A DNA stretch of 64,000 nt from Epiperipatus broadwayi (taxonomy: Eukaryota > Onychophora > Udeonychophora > Euonychophora > Peripatidae), in assembly GCA_028023455.1 (NCBI GenBank), contig JAQFVV010000229.1, positions 184,501 through 248,500 of the forward strand. Direction: 5' to 3'. A program made the translations under genes and the position numbers. Below, piece by piece: positions 10,461 to 22,085 of this stretch. Position 1 is the stretch's first letter, and every line of letters starts with the position of its first letter. The notes beneath the pieces are model-generated. The model did not search any database, was not told the origin of the DNA, and saw only the letters and a list, made by a program, of their open reading frames with translations.

Positions 10461-13285
10461 ATATTGTGCCATTACAATTTGGTCACTAGCCAAATTTATA
10501 GTAATGTGCATGTAAGAAAGTGTAAAACAAAATCATCATCACATTTTTATATAACCATAAAAGAAGCTGTAGGGCATCCAAGTTCAAACCCTACCAGATC
10601 AAAATTCTAAAAGCTTTAAACAGAGAGAGAGAGTGGGTCAACAATTATATGCTTTATTTGTTTGTGTGTTGATAGAAAGGTAATACACACATTTAAACTA
10701 TTTAATATTTAAATTTTCTGTTAAAAAGCAAAGTTATAATGCATACGTATAGGCAATGTATGTGTAAGCTATTTAATTGTTTTATATTTCAAATATTCAA
10801 CATTTTAACTTTCTTTAAAACTAACCTATGCTTGATCAATTTTAATGTCTTATTCTATGCTTCTATTTTTCTTTTCTATAATTGTAATTGGGATTTAAAA
10901 GTTACAGATTTAATTAAATAATAGGGTTATAATTACTAAGCTAGCAATTATATTATTTAATGTTAGTTTATGAATGATTTGAAAGAATGAAGGATGTGTG
11001 TACATTACATACAGAAATTTACATTTACTAAATATTGAAAGAAAAGGAAGGATTAAATCTGTCAAATTATTTTTTTTGTACAATTTTTTGTTAAAAGAGG
11101 AAATCTGTTTAATCAGATATCGATCTTTGTAGCAATTTTTTTTTTGTAAATAATTGTTTTTCACTTTGGGAGCTTATAATGGGTGAGAGCTCTAATTTTG
11201 AAATTGTCTTATCTTAAGATCTAAAGAAGGAAGCTCAAAAATTTGAAATGTTACCTAAAAAAAAAAAAAGAAAAGAAAGGAAATAAGGATTAAGTCTATT
11301 ATTTTTTTTTAAAACAAAAGTGTCTGGAAAAAGGATTAAACTTTTCAGTTGAAAAATAATTTAGTTGAAAATAAATTAGAGATCTAATTAAAATGAATTT
11401 GTCCAAAAATAGCAAGTGACGCTATCTCTGATTGGTTAAGTTAGCTAAAAATTGGATATAAAAAGCTGTCTGGAATTATTATTTTTTTTTGGTGTTTATG
11501 ATTCAGATTATTAAACTATCAAATTGAATGTTGAAAATATAAGAAATGGCTGGCTAGAAAAATTATATGTATGTCCCATTTTTTGCTGACCATCTGGAGG
11601 AAGCTGCACATCACATAGGAAAGAAAAGATGTTGTGTCTAAAATAATATTCTACACCTTTCAACTGACCAGAGAAATAAGATGTTTTTAATAGAAGGAAG
11701 AAAGCATTCACCTGCATTCAAAGAAGATGAATTAATCTACTGATAAATATTAATCATCAAGTCCAATTAATTGTTACAGCAACTGATTTTAAACTCAAGA
11801 AAATTTATAAATGTGAAAACAACTGCTGTATTTCATCCACATGCTTGACAGGAAGAGAAGAAAAATTAATATAATGATTTCCAAATTGTCCACTAAAGCA
11901 AATAACCTCAATAGAGTCATCATCATCAAATAGTTATACACCTCAAGAAAGAGATTGTTCCCACGTAAAACGGAAATGGTAGCTGCAGAAATATAGACAT
12001 TATACAAGACAAGTTTGAACCCTTGGAAATTCGCCACAAACAAAAGATCAGTAATATGACTTTTATATCTATTTTCTTTATGATATCAGTCTTAATAAAC
12101 ATTTTAGCAATAAAGTGGTATATTTTATTTAAAGAACTTTTAAAGACTATTCAGATCGATTAAAACAAGAATGTCTTACTAATAATAACTTTGAGCTTCA
12201 TAAATGATCTTGAATGTATGAAAATTATTTGTTTATTAATGTTACAGTTATGAAAAATATTAATGTGTAAAACAATTTTTTTTATGGTGTTATGATTTTA
12301 GTTTTAACTAATATATTATTATTATTTTGGTTTTAAATAATATTTTGTTATTATGGGATAAAACACGCACATACATAATGATATTTTCATATGTGTATAA
12401 TTGGGAGTGAATGTGAAATAATGAGTAGTATTAGAATATTAGATTATTTTGTTTCAAGTTAAGTATAGCATTTCAGAGGTAGAAGAATGGGGGAGGAGAT
12501 AATGATTTAAAACTCTTTTCTAAAACTTGCTCTTTCAATTCTATTAACATTTTTTTTTACATTCTATTTACATGTTACATTTTAAAGTATGTGTGCTAAT
12601 GAGCAGATAATATTTTTTTTTCTTAAAATACTTTTCTCATGGAGTGAAAATCATGGTCAATGTGATGTCCAACTTAATACAAAATACATTTGAAGGGAAA
12701 GGGGGAAGAACTTAAAATTAATCTGAGGATTGTTATATAATCAATTATTATTATTATTATTCATGTCAATTTTCATATTTATCTAGAAATTTTTATGTAT
12801 ATGTTAGAAATGTAGTAATAAATATTAGTTTGTTTTATTAAACAAGGCGTATATATTTCATTAAGTGTAGTCTTTGTTAAGTGTGATTATTCATCATCAT
12901 CAATGGTTGAATATTAGTTATTTAAGATATAAGTAAGTATGCTAAAATTAAGCAATAATTATGAATTTCTTTATAAAAATTAGTTTTATGTTTAGGCTTA
13001 GTCCTAGAGCTGTAGTTGAAACCCTTGTCATTATCATTATTATTATCATCATCATCATCGTCATCAATGTTTTAATTAATGAGCTGTTTAACTGTTTAAA
13101 GGCCATAAATAAATATTAATTTCATAATATTTAGTGATCTCTTAGTATTATTATAACCACATCCCGTCATCTATTTCATGCAAGGATGAGTGAATTGCCA
13201 TCCTAAATTAGTTATATATAATCTGAGCTAGTAAACTTATAAAAATATTGAAACACATTTGTTATGCTAAGATCTAAGAAGTGAT
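10461..13285. other. AT-rich stretch without recognised gene
   Basis: No open frame above about 85 codons and no family I recognise. There is a short GA run near 10622 and a B-box-like GTTCAAACCCTACCAG near 10578 that could be a SINE scrap. Simple ATT and TCATCA tracts appear near 12745 and 12890. I see nothing else supportable. Confidence 0.5.
13030..13200. repeat. CATCATCATC tract with adjoining hairpin-like repeat
   Basis: An ATTATTATCATCATCATCAT tract is followed about 100 bp later by CCCGTCATCTATTTCATGCA and AGGATGAGTG. From memory, a CATCATCATC tract next to a CATGC-type hairpin is a common interspersed pattern in cephalopod genomes. The resemblance here is loose and would need a library search. 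Confidence 0.3.
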
Positions 13286-13384
13286 TTATGTCTAATATAC
13301 TCCACTTTGGTTTAAAGATGTTTTACTTTTACCTAAATATTAGTGCGTATAGTGATATGGCTCAAAAAGCAAAATCTTCCATTT

Positions 13385-13500
13385 TTATTAGAAATAAAGT
13401 ACCAAAAAGGGGATTCAAACCCGGTACATGTGAAAGGTTATTAGATATAACCGTATCTAGATTCAGATAATCTAGTGGTGCCCTGCTAGACCATATTCAC
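13385..13500 (-). repeat. Possible tRNA-derived SINE fragment
   Basis: The minus strand contains GGGTTTGAATCCCC, which is close to a Pol III B box (GGTTCGANTCC). About 60 bp before it is GGCACCACTAGATTATC, which could be a degraded A box or D-arm region. The cloverleaf is not convincing and no tail is clear, so I do not call a tRNA gene. Confidence 0.35.
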
Positions 13501-13669
13501 TTAGTATTTGTTTAAACATGCACTTAACATCAAACCAAGAAATGAAAGTGGATAAGATCTACTGCCTGTATACCTGAGTTATATTTTATTGAAATTACTA
13601 GTGTACTCACTTCACGTGATTTCATATGCCTGAGTTATAATTCTTGTTATTAATAATTTGTTTATAATT

Positions 13670-13671
<2 letters not shown>

Positions 13672-13745
<74 letters not shown>
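13672..13745. repeat. (AT)n microsatellite
   Basis: About 37 uninterrupted AT units. Confidence 0.95.
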
Positions 13746-13747
<2 letters not shown>

Positions 13748-14239
13748 ACTCAGATATAATAATATCTTTTGAAATCATTAATTAGGTTACAATATATATA
13801 TATATGTCAGTCATGAAACATGACTTTTTTAGAAAAGTAAACACACTTCTTTTTTATATAAAGTTTTTATTTCACTTGCCACAATTTTTATGTAATAGCA
13901 TCTAAGATATATATATTACACACATTTAAAAAATCTGAAACTCTTTTATCTGTAAATCGGAGAATATATTATCAAAACATTTTTATCTTCCAAATCCTTT
14001 TTACTTCTTTTTTAACTGTAAATTAGATCTTAGCATTGTTTGAACTTTTTATAATCAATGGGAATGAGTTAGTCAAATTTATTCCATTTCCTATATATAT
14101 AAAAACAATTCAACAGTGGCTAAAAAAATTGCATACAAAAATATAATGAATTTGAATTAAATTAGACTGTGATTAGTTAAATATAAATAAACATTATCAA
14201 TATATTTTTATTTTCCAAATCCTTTTAACTAAAAAATTT

Positions 14240-14357
14240 CTAAGGATTTAGCATTTTTTGATATGCTGAATAATGAAAGTTCAGCTCAGAGCATGAAATT
14301 TATCTTGGTGAGGTGCCTAGCCCATGCATTCAGGTGCATAGTCTTAAAGTTATAGCC

Positions 14358-14426
<69 letters not shown>

Positions 14427-14780
14427 TACATAATGAGTAAAATTGGTTTGGTTCATTTTACTACTACAGACCACTTGTCAAGAACTGTTGGTGGAGTATC
14501 ACTAATCTTGATGAAAGAGCTGGGAGGAAGTGCAGCTTGTCACAGAGAACAAAAAGATTCCCTGTGTCCAGAATACAATCTTGATTAGTAGCATAGAAAA
14601 AACTGAGATGAATGATCAATGAATATTTCTAATGAATAAATAACTGGAATAAACTGAATAGACTGAATTAATAAATTAATTAATTGAATGAAACAATAGA
14701 TTTTGGTGAGCTTTTATACCCATTCAGTCTATTAATCTCCTACACAAATTTTCTACAATTTTCTAGCCCATTCAGGTGCC
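14240..14780 (+). repeat. Dispersed repeat D, copy 3 (partial)
   Basis: Contains the D blocks GATATGCTGAATAATGAAAG, CATGAAATTTATCTTGGTGA, TTGTCAAGAACTGTTGGTGG and AAAGAGCTGGGAGGAAGTGC, in the same order as 3125-3300 and 17420-17590. It is split by an AT microsatellite at 14361-14422 that grew at the TTATAGCCTTAATATAT motif shared with repeat F. Confidence 0.6.
14361..14422. repeat. (AT)n microsatellite
   Basis: About 31 AT units, seeded at the TTATAGCCTTAATATAT motif that is short at 21235, 21565 and 21905. Confidence 0.95.
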
Positions 14781-14899
14781 ATATGCATCTGATCCCATAT
14801 ACTTTAAGAATTTATCAATCACTTGGGTACCACAAGATTACTTGATGAATATAAAAAATTTATTTGAGGTAACCAAGTATTCATTAACAATGATAAAGG

Positions 14900-15110
14900 A
14901 CACAAGCTATAAACTAGTCTGGGGATATTAGATAAGTAGGCACTAGATAGGGATTTTATGCACAAGCCTTCTGACATCCATTGTTTATTCTGGTTGACAC
15001 TGAGTGGCACTACTGTATGGAGAGTTTTGCCTGTTTTAATAAAAGTAATGTGCTAGCATAAGAAATAGTGATCATGTGATGTTTAGTGGTTTAATACTAA
15101 TCCTGCCTAA
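14900..15110 (+). repeat. Element E, copy 1
   Basis: Shares blocks with 15340-15531 and 16890-17086: ACTAGTCTGGGGATATT, GGCACTAGATAGGGATTTTA, GCACAAGCCTTCTG and GTGATCATGTGATGTTTAGT. It is non-coding, and copies differ by a few percent by eye, so this family is younger than repeat D. Confidence 0.7.
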
Positions 15111-15284
15111 GATAGTGGTGGCTGTGGTTGTTAAAGAGCCAAAGACACTAAAATGTATGGGTGCTGAACTGAGTTCAGACCCATATGACTATATAAGCTA
15201 TTGAGCTTGGATTGAAAATATTATTGTTTTCAATTTTATTCTCATAGTTTTGTAGTTAAGTAGAGATAAAAGGTGGCTGCTGGA

Positions 15285-15531
15285 GGGTTGCATTAGATCC
15301 TAAGATCTAGGTGCAGTGCTCTCAGATCCAAAGCTACTCACTGACGAAGGCCACAATTCAGAAACTAGTCTGGGGATATTGGATGAGTAGGCACTAGATA
15401 GGGATTTTATGCACAAGCCTTCTGGCATCCATTGATTACTCTGGTTGGCACAGAGTGGCACTACTGTATGGAGAGTTTTGCCTGTTTTAATAACAGATAT
15501 GTGCCAGCATAAGAAATAGTGATCATGTGAT
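15285..15531 (+). repeat. Element E, copy 2
   Basis: Carries the fuller 5' part, TTAGATCCTAAGATCTAGGT, then AGTGCTCTCAGATCC, CTCACTGACGAAGGCC, and the shared 3' part ending GTGATCATGTGATG. The 5' part contains the small palindrome GATCCTAAGATC. Confidence 0.7.
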
Positions 15532-16601
15532 GAGAATCCTAACATAAAATAAATTTTTTGTCTCTGACACTAGCTCAGATTAGGATATGAGACTATGAAT
15601 AATTAAATAATTGAAAAACCCAGTAAACAAATGTCAGCCAAATTAATTTAATAAATATAATAATACTGTTTATTCATTACTAAATTTATAAAAATTTAAA
15701 ATATAAAAGAAAACAAATCTTACCAAAGTCAAATTAAATAAAAAGAAAATAATGTTCCTTCATGGATGGGTCTTATCAGATAAGACCTAAGTAAAAGGTT
15801 GATTCAGACCATTAGTATGAAACTATTATATCAGTCATTAAAATATTTTTCTGATTTGATAAATTCTTTTTATTTAACACTTGTTATCTTTCTTTTGCAC
15901 TTATATTATCCTTACTTTTGTTATTATAATTTAGGCAAACTGATAGGAATGTGCTAAGAAATAATGTGGTGTGATTTGAATCCTAATCATGTGAAAGAGC
16001 AATGGTGGAGTTACACCAGGTCATCTTATTGTACTTGCACACCCATAACCATACACAATGTACTAAACCTAAGTTATGATGGCCCATACAACTTTGATAT
16101 TTATATTTGCCTACTATTTTCATCATTACTAACTCTTATAGAACTTGTATGAAATGTTAAGGCATGGTGTAGTGTGATCAAACCCATGCAAAAAAGATAG
16201 TGGACTTACAATGGGAATTATTATTGAACACAATACCCATAACCAAACATGATTTACTATTCATAGGCTATGATAGCCCAAACAATTCTAATTTTTACAC
16301 CTCAATATTACTTATTTACACACAATTCTGAATTTTACATCACAATATCCCTTATATGCATATTTAACTAAAGAGATTTTAAACATTCTGTAGAAATGAA
16401 TTTAATAGAAAATATAATTTTTTCAGCTTATTTTATTTAATAAGAGTTTTGTTTACTTTAGAGTGCTGTCATCACTAATAACAATGAATTATGAAAGTTA
16501 TTTAATAATAAAAAAATAGAATAGAAATTTAAATATTCCATAATATTTTTTTTTATTGAACGGATAAGAAATTTTAAAATTAACTTAAGATCAAATAATT
16601 A

Positions 16602-17086
16602 AATAGGCAAACCTCTCCATATAGTAGTGCCACCCTGTGCCAAGGAGAGTAATCAATGGATGCTAGAAGGCTTGTGCATAAAATCCCCATCTAGTGCCTA
16701 CTCATCCAATATTTCCAGACTAGTTTCTGGCATGTGGCCTTTGTCAATGAGGAGCCTTGGATCTGAGAGCACTGCATCTAGATCTTAGGATCTAATGCAA
16801 CCCTCCAGCAGCCATTTTTTATCTCTGCCTTTATCTTTGCATTAGATCCTAAGATCTAGGTACAGTGCTCTCAGATCCAAGGCTTCTCACTGACGAAGGC
16901 CACAAGCCAGAAACTAGTCTGGGATATTGGATGAGTAGGCACTAGATGGGAATTTTATGCACAAGCCTTCTGGCATCCATTAATTACTCTGGTTGGCACA
17001 GGGTGGCATTACTGTATGGAGAGTTTGCCTGTTTAATAACAGTTATGTGCTAGCATAAGAAATGGTGATCATGTGATGTTTAGTGG
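16602..17086. mobile_element. Foldback dimer of element E with 11-bp target-site duplication
   Basis: The left arm (16606-16802) is the reverse complement of the right arm (16837-17029): GGCAAACCTCTCCATATAGT against ACTGTATGGAGAGTTTGCC, and GATCTTAGGATCTAATGCAA against TTGCATTAGATCCTAAGATC. A 34-bp loop separates the arms. The right side extends about 57 bp further than the left. TCAAATAATTA flanks the element at 16591-16601 and 17087-17097, and copy 5 of repeat D at about 27290 has a single, uninterrupted version of this site. This supports insertion as a unit. Confidence 0.75.
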
Positions 17087-17999
17087 TCAAATAATTACTT
17101 ATTTTACTCATCCATCACAATAATAAAAAAAAATTCATCCAAGAAGAAAATAGTAAAATGTACCAAATAAACAAAAAAGTATATTTAAATCTAATATTAC
17201 CATTAATAAAAAGAAATACACATGTACAAAAGGGAAATATTTATAACAAACCTGTTTTACTAATGTGCATGAAAGTTTATATTACCACTAAGTCTATCAA
17301 GCTTGTTGCTTTATGCAATTTATTGAAGAGGTAGCCATCTTTGTCCATTCAGTAGTTGTCATTTTCTGGGTAGTCAGTTGAGAGTCTTTTTTGGTGTAAG
17401 GAGGTTAGGGGTTTTAGGGTTTTACATGTTGAATGATGATGGTTTGCATCAGAGCATGGAGTTCATTTTGATAAAATGCCTACCACAATATAATTTGAAA
17501 AACATCACTAAGAGAAATTGGTCAGCTCATTTTACAACTGCAGGCTGCTTATTGGTGGAGTATCACTAATTGATGAAAGAACTGGAAAGAAGTATGGCTT
17601 GTTGCACAGAATAAAAAGTTCCAGCATTTGGAATCCAATCTTCACTAATAGCATAGAAAAACTAGAATGAATGATCAATGACTGCTTCTAATGAATGAAT
17701 AGCTTTTTTAAACTGAATAGACTGAATTAATGAATAAATAGCTTCTTTGAATAGATTTAGGGGAGCTTTTATATCCATTCAGTCTATTGTTTTCCCACAC
17801 AAATTTTTCTAGAATTTTCTAGATTAACATCTTAAAATAGCAGGTTTTTAATTAATTAATAAACTAGGTTTTTAATCAATGAAAGTAGGACATTTCATCA
17901 TTGACAATAGAATATTTTTACATTTTATATTAATTAATTTCATTACATTACTTATCTGAACAATTTTAACTCTTAAATTTTGTTATTACAATAGATTAA

Positions 18000-18016
18000 A
18001 AGTTTATTTTGAGGTT
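18000..18016. repeat. Target-site duplication, left copy (LINE 2)
   Basis: AAGTTTATTTTGAGGTT, identical over 17 bp to 21095-21111. The uninterrupted repeat D copies at about 4000 and 28230 carry one related version of the site. Confidence 0.9.
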
Positions 18017-18293
18017 CATTTCAACAAAATTTTTTATTAACAATAAATAGTGATTACATACTAATAAAGGATAGATAAATGAATAAATTGTACAATAATA
18101 TGATTGTATAATGTTCTATTTGTCATCTGGCTAGATTTTGTTATGAGAGTACAATTGTTATACTCTTATGTGGTTAGGTATAGTGATGAGATTCTAAGAA
18201 CTTGTTTAATGGAATAAGCATTTTTAATATAAACATGCATATTTTCTTTTAGAATTTCCTATTCTATAATGCTGGGTAGGTGGGAGTTGATAA

Positions 18294-20745
18294 TCAGGAA
18301 AATGAAAGAGCAGTTAAAGACCAGGTGTCATCAAAGACTTTACTGGAGGCCAGGAGCTGGTCACGTTTCTTGATTTTTTTGAGCGTTTGATAAAACAATG
18401 GTATGATTTGTGGCGGGGGTAATTCCATGAGAGTTTTGCATCTCACTATCCATATGGAATAAAGGACAAAGGTAGAAAGCCTTATTATTGAAAAAAATCC
18501 ATTATGAATGGCATTTTCAAGTGAGAAAATCATATCAGGTCTTATGTTGGAATTAATTATAATTATCTCTTTCAGTGTTTTAAGTCTTGGGCACCGGTGT
18601 ATAATATGGTCTATGGTTTCATCTTCACGAGCACACAGACCACATATAGGATCAATGCTGTTAAAACCTCTTCGGTGATAAAGGAACCAATTCGTGGGAA
18701 GCGCATTAAGATTTATTTTAATGATGAAGTCAAGGAATTTGGGTTCCAGACTCCATCTTTTGAAGTGTGAAATGAGTCTTTGGTTGGTTATTTTTAGGCT
18801 GGTTTTAATGGGTTGTTGATTATAGTTGATTATATTGTATGCTTCCCATAAGGTGATTTTTTTGTTAAGGTTAGAGGGCATTATTGGGTTATAAAGTTGT
18901 AAGTGGTCTATTAGGGAGGCTATCCATGAACTGGCAGAGGGCGGAGGACGATCTGTCGGTGTAATTTTTTTAATAATGTTGGAGTATCCACATGAGATGA
19001 TCAGATTATGTAGAGTGTTGTGGGTTTTCTGTAAAATGATTGCTTGTATTGAGTGGAATGACAGTCCATTGAACCTGCATGGTCGTTGGATGCCTCGCAA
19101 GCTAATAGCAACTGTCCTTCCTCTCCAGAGAAGTTTGGTACATAATCGGTTGATTTTATTTTGAAACTGTTTAGACATTTTTACGAATGGAAGATAATAT
19201 GAGATTTTTGGCATTATGATCATGTTGAGGAGGCCAACCTTTCCATATAATGAAAGGTATACTCTAGAGAGTGACGTGGTGATGGCTTCAGTTGAATGGA
19301 GGATTGCATCTTGAATCTCTCTTGCCATTGCAGTTGGTGTTTTGAAGATTGGGAAACCTAGGTATCTTTGGGGTTTTGCAGAAAAGGGAGAGTTAATTTG
19401 TTTACCAGACATGATCTTCCAGATGGAAGATTTGTTAAAGTTTATTTGTAGGCCAAGTTTCGCTGTATTTCTGTTTAAGATGTTCATGAGATGGGGAAGG
19501 TATTTAATGGTGGGAAGAACAACCATGATGTCATCTATATATGCAAATACATTGAAGTTTTTATTGAGAGAGGGAAGGAAAATTCCTGGGAGGTTTTTTT
19601 CTATATCCATCAGAAGAGGGTTGATGTATGCTGTGAAGAAAAGGGCACTGAGTGGAGATCCTTGAGGGATCGACTTGTATGGCTTGAAGCCTGGTGTAAT
19701 CTTGCCATCAAGAGAGAGAAAAATCTCTCTGTTGTTGAGCAGATTGCTGATCATCTGAACAATCCCGGCTGGAATGTCGCATTCCAACAGAATATCCAGG
19801 AGGATATTTATCTGGACTGAATCAAATGCTGCCGCAACATCCAGCTGGACAGCAATAGGTTTTGATTTACGATGTCCTCTGATGTAATTGAATAGTGCAG
19901 TTACATTGGACATAGCATGCGAAGTTGATGATCCCTTTTTCCCATATTGGTTTGATGAGATATGGCTAAGGATTTGAGTTTGGATTTGATCTTTAATGAC
20001 TGATTCAATTATCTTGATAAGCAATGGGGTCATGGAAATTGGCCGGATATTGTTAATGTCGTTTAGTGGTTTTGCTTTTTTAATAAAAGGCACGAGTGCC
20101 ACTGGGTAAAGATCTGTTATGTTTCTGTTGCCGGAGGCTAGGTGATCAATCATTTTTTTAATAATTGGCACAGTGAATTGACTGAGGTGTTTGAGAAGGA
20201 AATTTGGGATGCCATGAAGGCCAGGATGAACGCCGTCCGGGAGAGATGTTATCTTCTTTTTGATTTGGATTTCTGTGATGCCATGTTTGCCGGGGTCACC
20301 AGCATCCAACCAGCTGTTTATAGGAGGAGCACCATCTTTTTGCATTAATTGGCAGAATTGTTTGCTGATGTGCTGCATCATTGGAAAGCCAACGAGATTG
20401 GTTCCATTAGAATTAATGGATAAGGGAGTGATTTGTTTTCTATTGTACCCCAGTGCCCATCTAAGGTAGTCTCTCGTCCAGCAGTGTTGTTGTGCTAAGA
20501 AACATTTGGCTCTTCTGATGGATATATATTCTGCAAGGGACTTTTGCTTAATTTTGTACAGATTTTTAAGGAAGATGTTTTTTTCTGTATTTGTGAAATT
20601 TTGCTGTAAAGCTTGAAGTTGTATATTAATGTCTGTTAGATCATTTAGAAGGCCATTAGGTCCTTTGATTTTCCTGGCGTGGTGATTTAATATGGATTGT
20701 AGTATTCCGATGAAGGAAAACTTTCCCTTCCTGCTGCAGGAAGGG
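18294..20745 (-). pseudogene. LINE reverse transcriptase ORF, near-intact
   Basis: Encodes an RNA-dependent DNA polymerase for target-primed reverse transcription. The frame from the ATG at 20381 is 695 codons, but it is open upstream to about 20745, so that ATG is internal to a longer EN-RT polyprotein. Residues counted from 20381: NNIRPIS about 110, LDVAAAFDSV 180-189 (catalytic Asp 181), PQGSPLS about 239, YIDD 281-284 (catalytic Asp pair), YLGFP about 340, and a CCHC finger Cys580-Cys583-His592-Cys597 (zf-RVT type). All expected catalytic residues are present and there is no internal stop. It is non-functional as a unit because the endonuclease is truncated and frameshifted. Confidence 0.9.
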
Positions 20746-21094
20746 AAAGGATGTTTATTTTCTGGAAAAGGATGTATGCCTCAGATACTATCGCTTCGGT
20801 CATATTTGATTGGGTGATCATGCGCATGGTTTTACCAGATCCATCAATAGGTGCAGGTATTGAAATAGGTGTAAGTTGTAAGATTAGAGCCATATGATCA
20901 GAGAAAGCAACAGGAGCCAAGGCTGCATCAAGGTTGAAATGGAGGTCTGGGGTGTAGTAAACCAAATCAATCAGGGACTTTTTAGTTTTAGTATAGAAAG
21001 AGTAGGCTTCGGGAGGGAAGAAGCCCTCTCCACACATTAATCTGCGATTTATTAGATGCAAAAATCTCTTGTTGAAGTCATTGTATGTGGTGTT
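20687..21094 (-). pseudogene. LINE endonuclease C-terminal fragment
   Basis: Reads through from the insertion boundary at 21094 and ends at a stop at 20687-20689. It contains IDLVYY and, about 23 residues later, the SDH motif (AFSDHMAL), which carries the catalytic His/Asp pair of apurinic-like endonucleases. The N-terminal catalytic residues are missing through 5' truncation. It lies in a different frame from the RT. The switch point falls at the perfect palindrome 20721-20749, where one indel would join the two frames. Confidence 0.85.
20721..20749. repeat. Perfect 14-bp-arm palindrome at the EN/RT frameshift
   Basis: CTTTCCCTTCCTGC, one base T, then GCAGGAAGGGAAAG. The palindrome sits exactly where the endonuclease frame and the RT frame diverge. 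Confidence 0.9.
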
Positions 21095-21111
21095 AAGTTT
21101 ATTTTGAGGTT
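21095..21111. repeat. Target-site duplication, right copy (LINE 2)
   Basis: Identical 17 bp to 18000-18016. Confidence 0.9.
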
Positions 21112-22085
21112 AAGCATTGTTCTACACAGTTTTAAAAATAATCTTACATAAAAGATGACATTTAAATATAGTCTACTTTTTATTTTATTTAATAAAATTT
21201 ACACATCCAGGTGAATAGTCTTAAAGTTATAGCCTTAATATATATTATTTCTGTAATGAGTAATAAATTATTAATTACAACTTTAAATTGTCTTAAAAGA
21301 TTTCTAATTATAAGAGCTTCACACTGACTTTCTGTAAATCTAAAGATTTCTCGTACATTAGTTTGCATAGAAATTGTGGACTTAATCAGTGAAGTAGTTA
21401 ACAGCTTCACACTCTCAAATCAAAATGCTTTAGATTCACCTATATAATTAAAATGTAGGTCCAAGATAAGAGTGGCCACTCTTGTCTTTTAAAGTCATTA
21501 ATTTTGTGTTAAGATTTGTAGAGATTCCTACCATCACATCCAGGCACATAATCTTTAGGTTATAGCCTTAATATATATTATTTACATAATGAATATGTGC
21601 TTAGCAAACTAATAATTACAATTTTAAATTGATTTAAAAGATTTCTAATTATAAGAGCTTCACACTGACCCACTGTAAATTGAAAGATTTCGCTTATGTT
21701 AGCTTGTATAGAAATTGTGGACTTAATTAGTGAAGTAGTTAATAGCTTTACACTCTTCAATCAAAATGCTTTAGATTCGCCTATATAATTAAAAAGTTGG
21801 ACCAAGATGAGAGTGACCACTCTTGTCTTTTAAAGTCGTTAATCTTGTGTTCAGATTAGTAGAGGTCCCTACCATCACATCCAGATGCATAGTCTTAAGG
21901 TTATAGCCTTAATATATAAATTATTTCTAGTAAATAAAATTATTGTTCTCATTCATGTGTGTGCACACATATACACGTGACCACACTTTTAAAACACACC
22001 GTTTGTTATAAAATTGAATTAGCAAAATTTTTTAAATTAATATGAAGTAGAATTTTTAACTGAAACCTCTGTCTTTCTACATATA
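21112..22085 (+). repeat. Dispersed repeat D, copy 4, right part
   Basis: Continues the D copy split at 18016 (GTTAAGCATTGTTCTACACA, compare 28250). It contains tandem F units and then the D 3' block CATGTGTGTGCACACATATA with TATGAAGTAGAATTTTTAAC, also seen in diverged form near 4140-4260 and 28370-28460. Confidence 0.65.
21195..21886 (+). repeat. Tandem repeat F, about 345-bp unit, two full copies plus a partial third
   Basis: Unit 1 runs about 21200-21540 and unit 2 about 21541-21886, with a third start at 21887. Both units contain CATAATGAnnnn-flanked TTATAGCCTTAATATAT, ATTATAAGAGCTTCACACTG, AAATTGTGGACTTAAT, TAAAATGCTTTAGATTC-like and GAGTGnCCACTCTTGTCTTT. They look roughly 85-90% identical by eye. 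A degraded piece recurs at about 53070-53130. Confidence 0.8.

Larger units (their letters stand above)
14845..18016 (+). repeat. Dispersed repeat D, copy 4, left part (interrupted by E elements and a LINE)
   Basis: Starts with AAATTTATTTGAGGTAACCA, is broken by two E-element segments (14900-15531), and resumes with GAATCCTAACATAAAATAAA. It then runs parallel to 26440-28240. Shared blocks include TCAGATAAGACCTAAGT, AGAGTTTTGTTTnCTTTAGA with TGCTGTCATCACTAAT, and GCAATTTATTGAAGAGGTAG. A further E foldback sits at 16602-17086. The copy is split at 18016 by the minus-strand LINE and continues at 21095. Confidence 0.65.
18017..21094 (-). mobile_element. 5'-truncated APE-type LINE inserted in repeat D
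   Basis: Minus-strand non-LTR retrotransposon of about 3.08 kb bounded exactly by the 17-bp duplication. It encodes the C-terminal part of an apurinic-like endonuclease, a full reverse transcriptase and a C-terminal CCHC finger, then about 277 bp of 3' UTR. The open frame begins right at the 5' boundary (21094), as expected for TPRT with 5' truncation. There is no poly-A tail at the 3' end. Base composition is clearly less AT-biased than the surroundings. It is unrelated in detail to the CR1-like LINE at 4.3-9.2 and 48.3-51.8 kb, and I cannot place its clade. Confidence 0.9.

Noticed and set aside
19342-19820. Plus-strand frames of about 108 codons
   Set aside because: They are shadows of the minus-strand LINE RT with its intact catalytic motifs.
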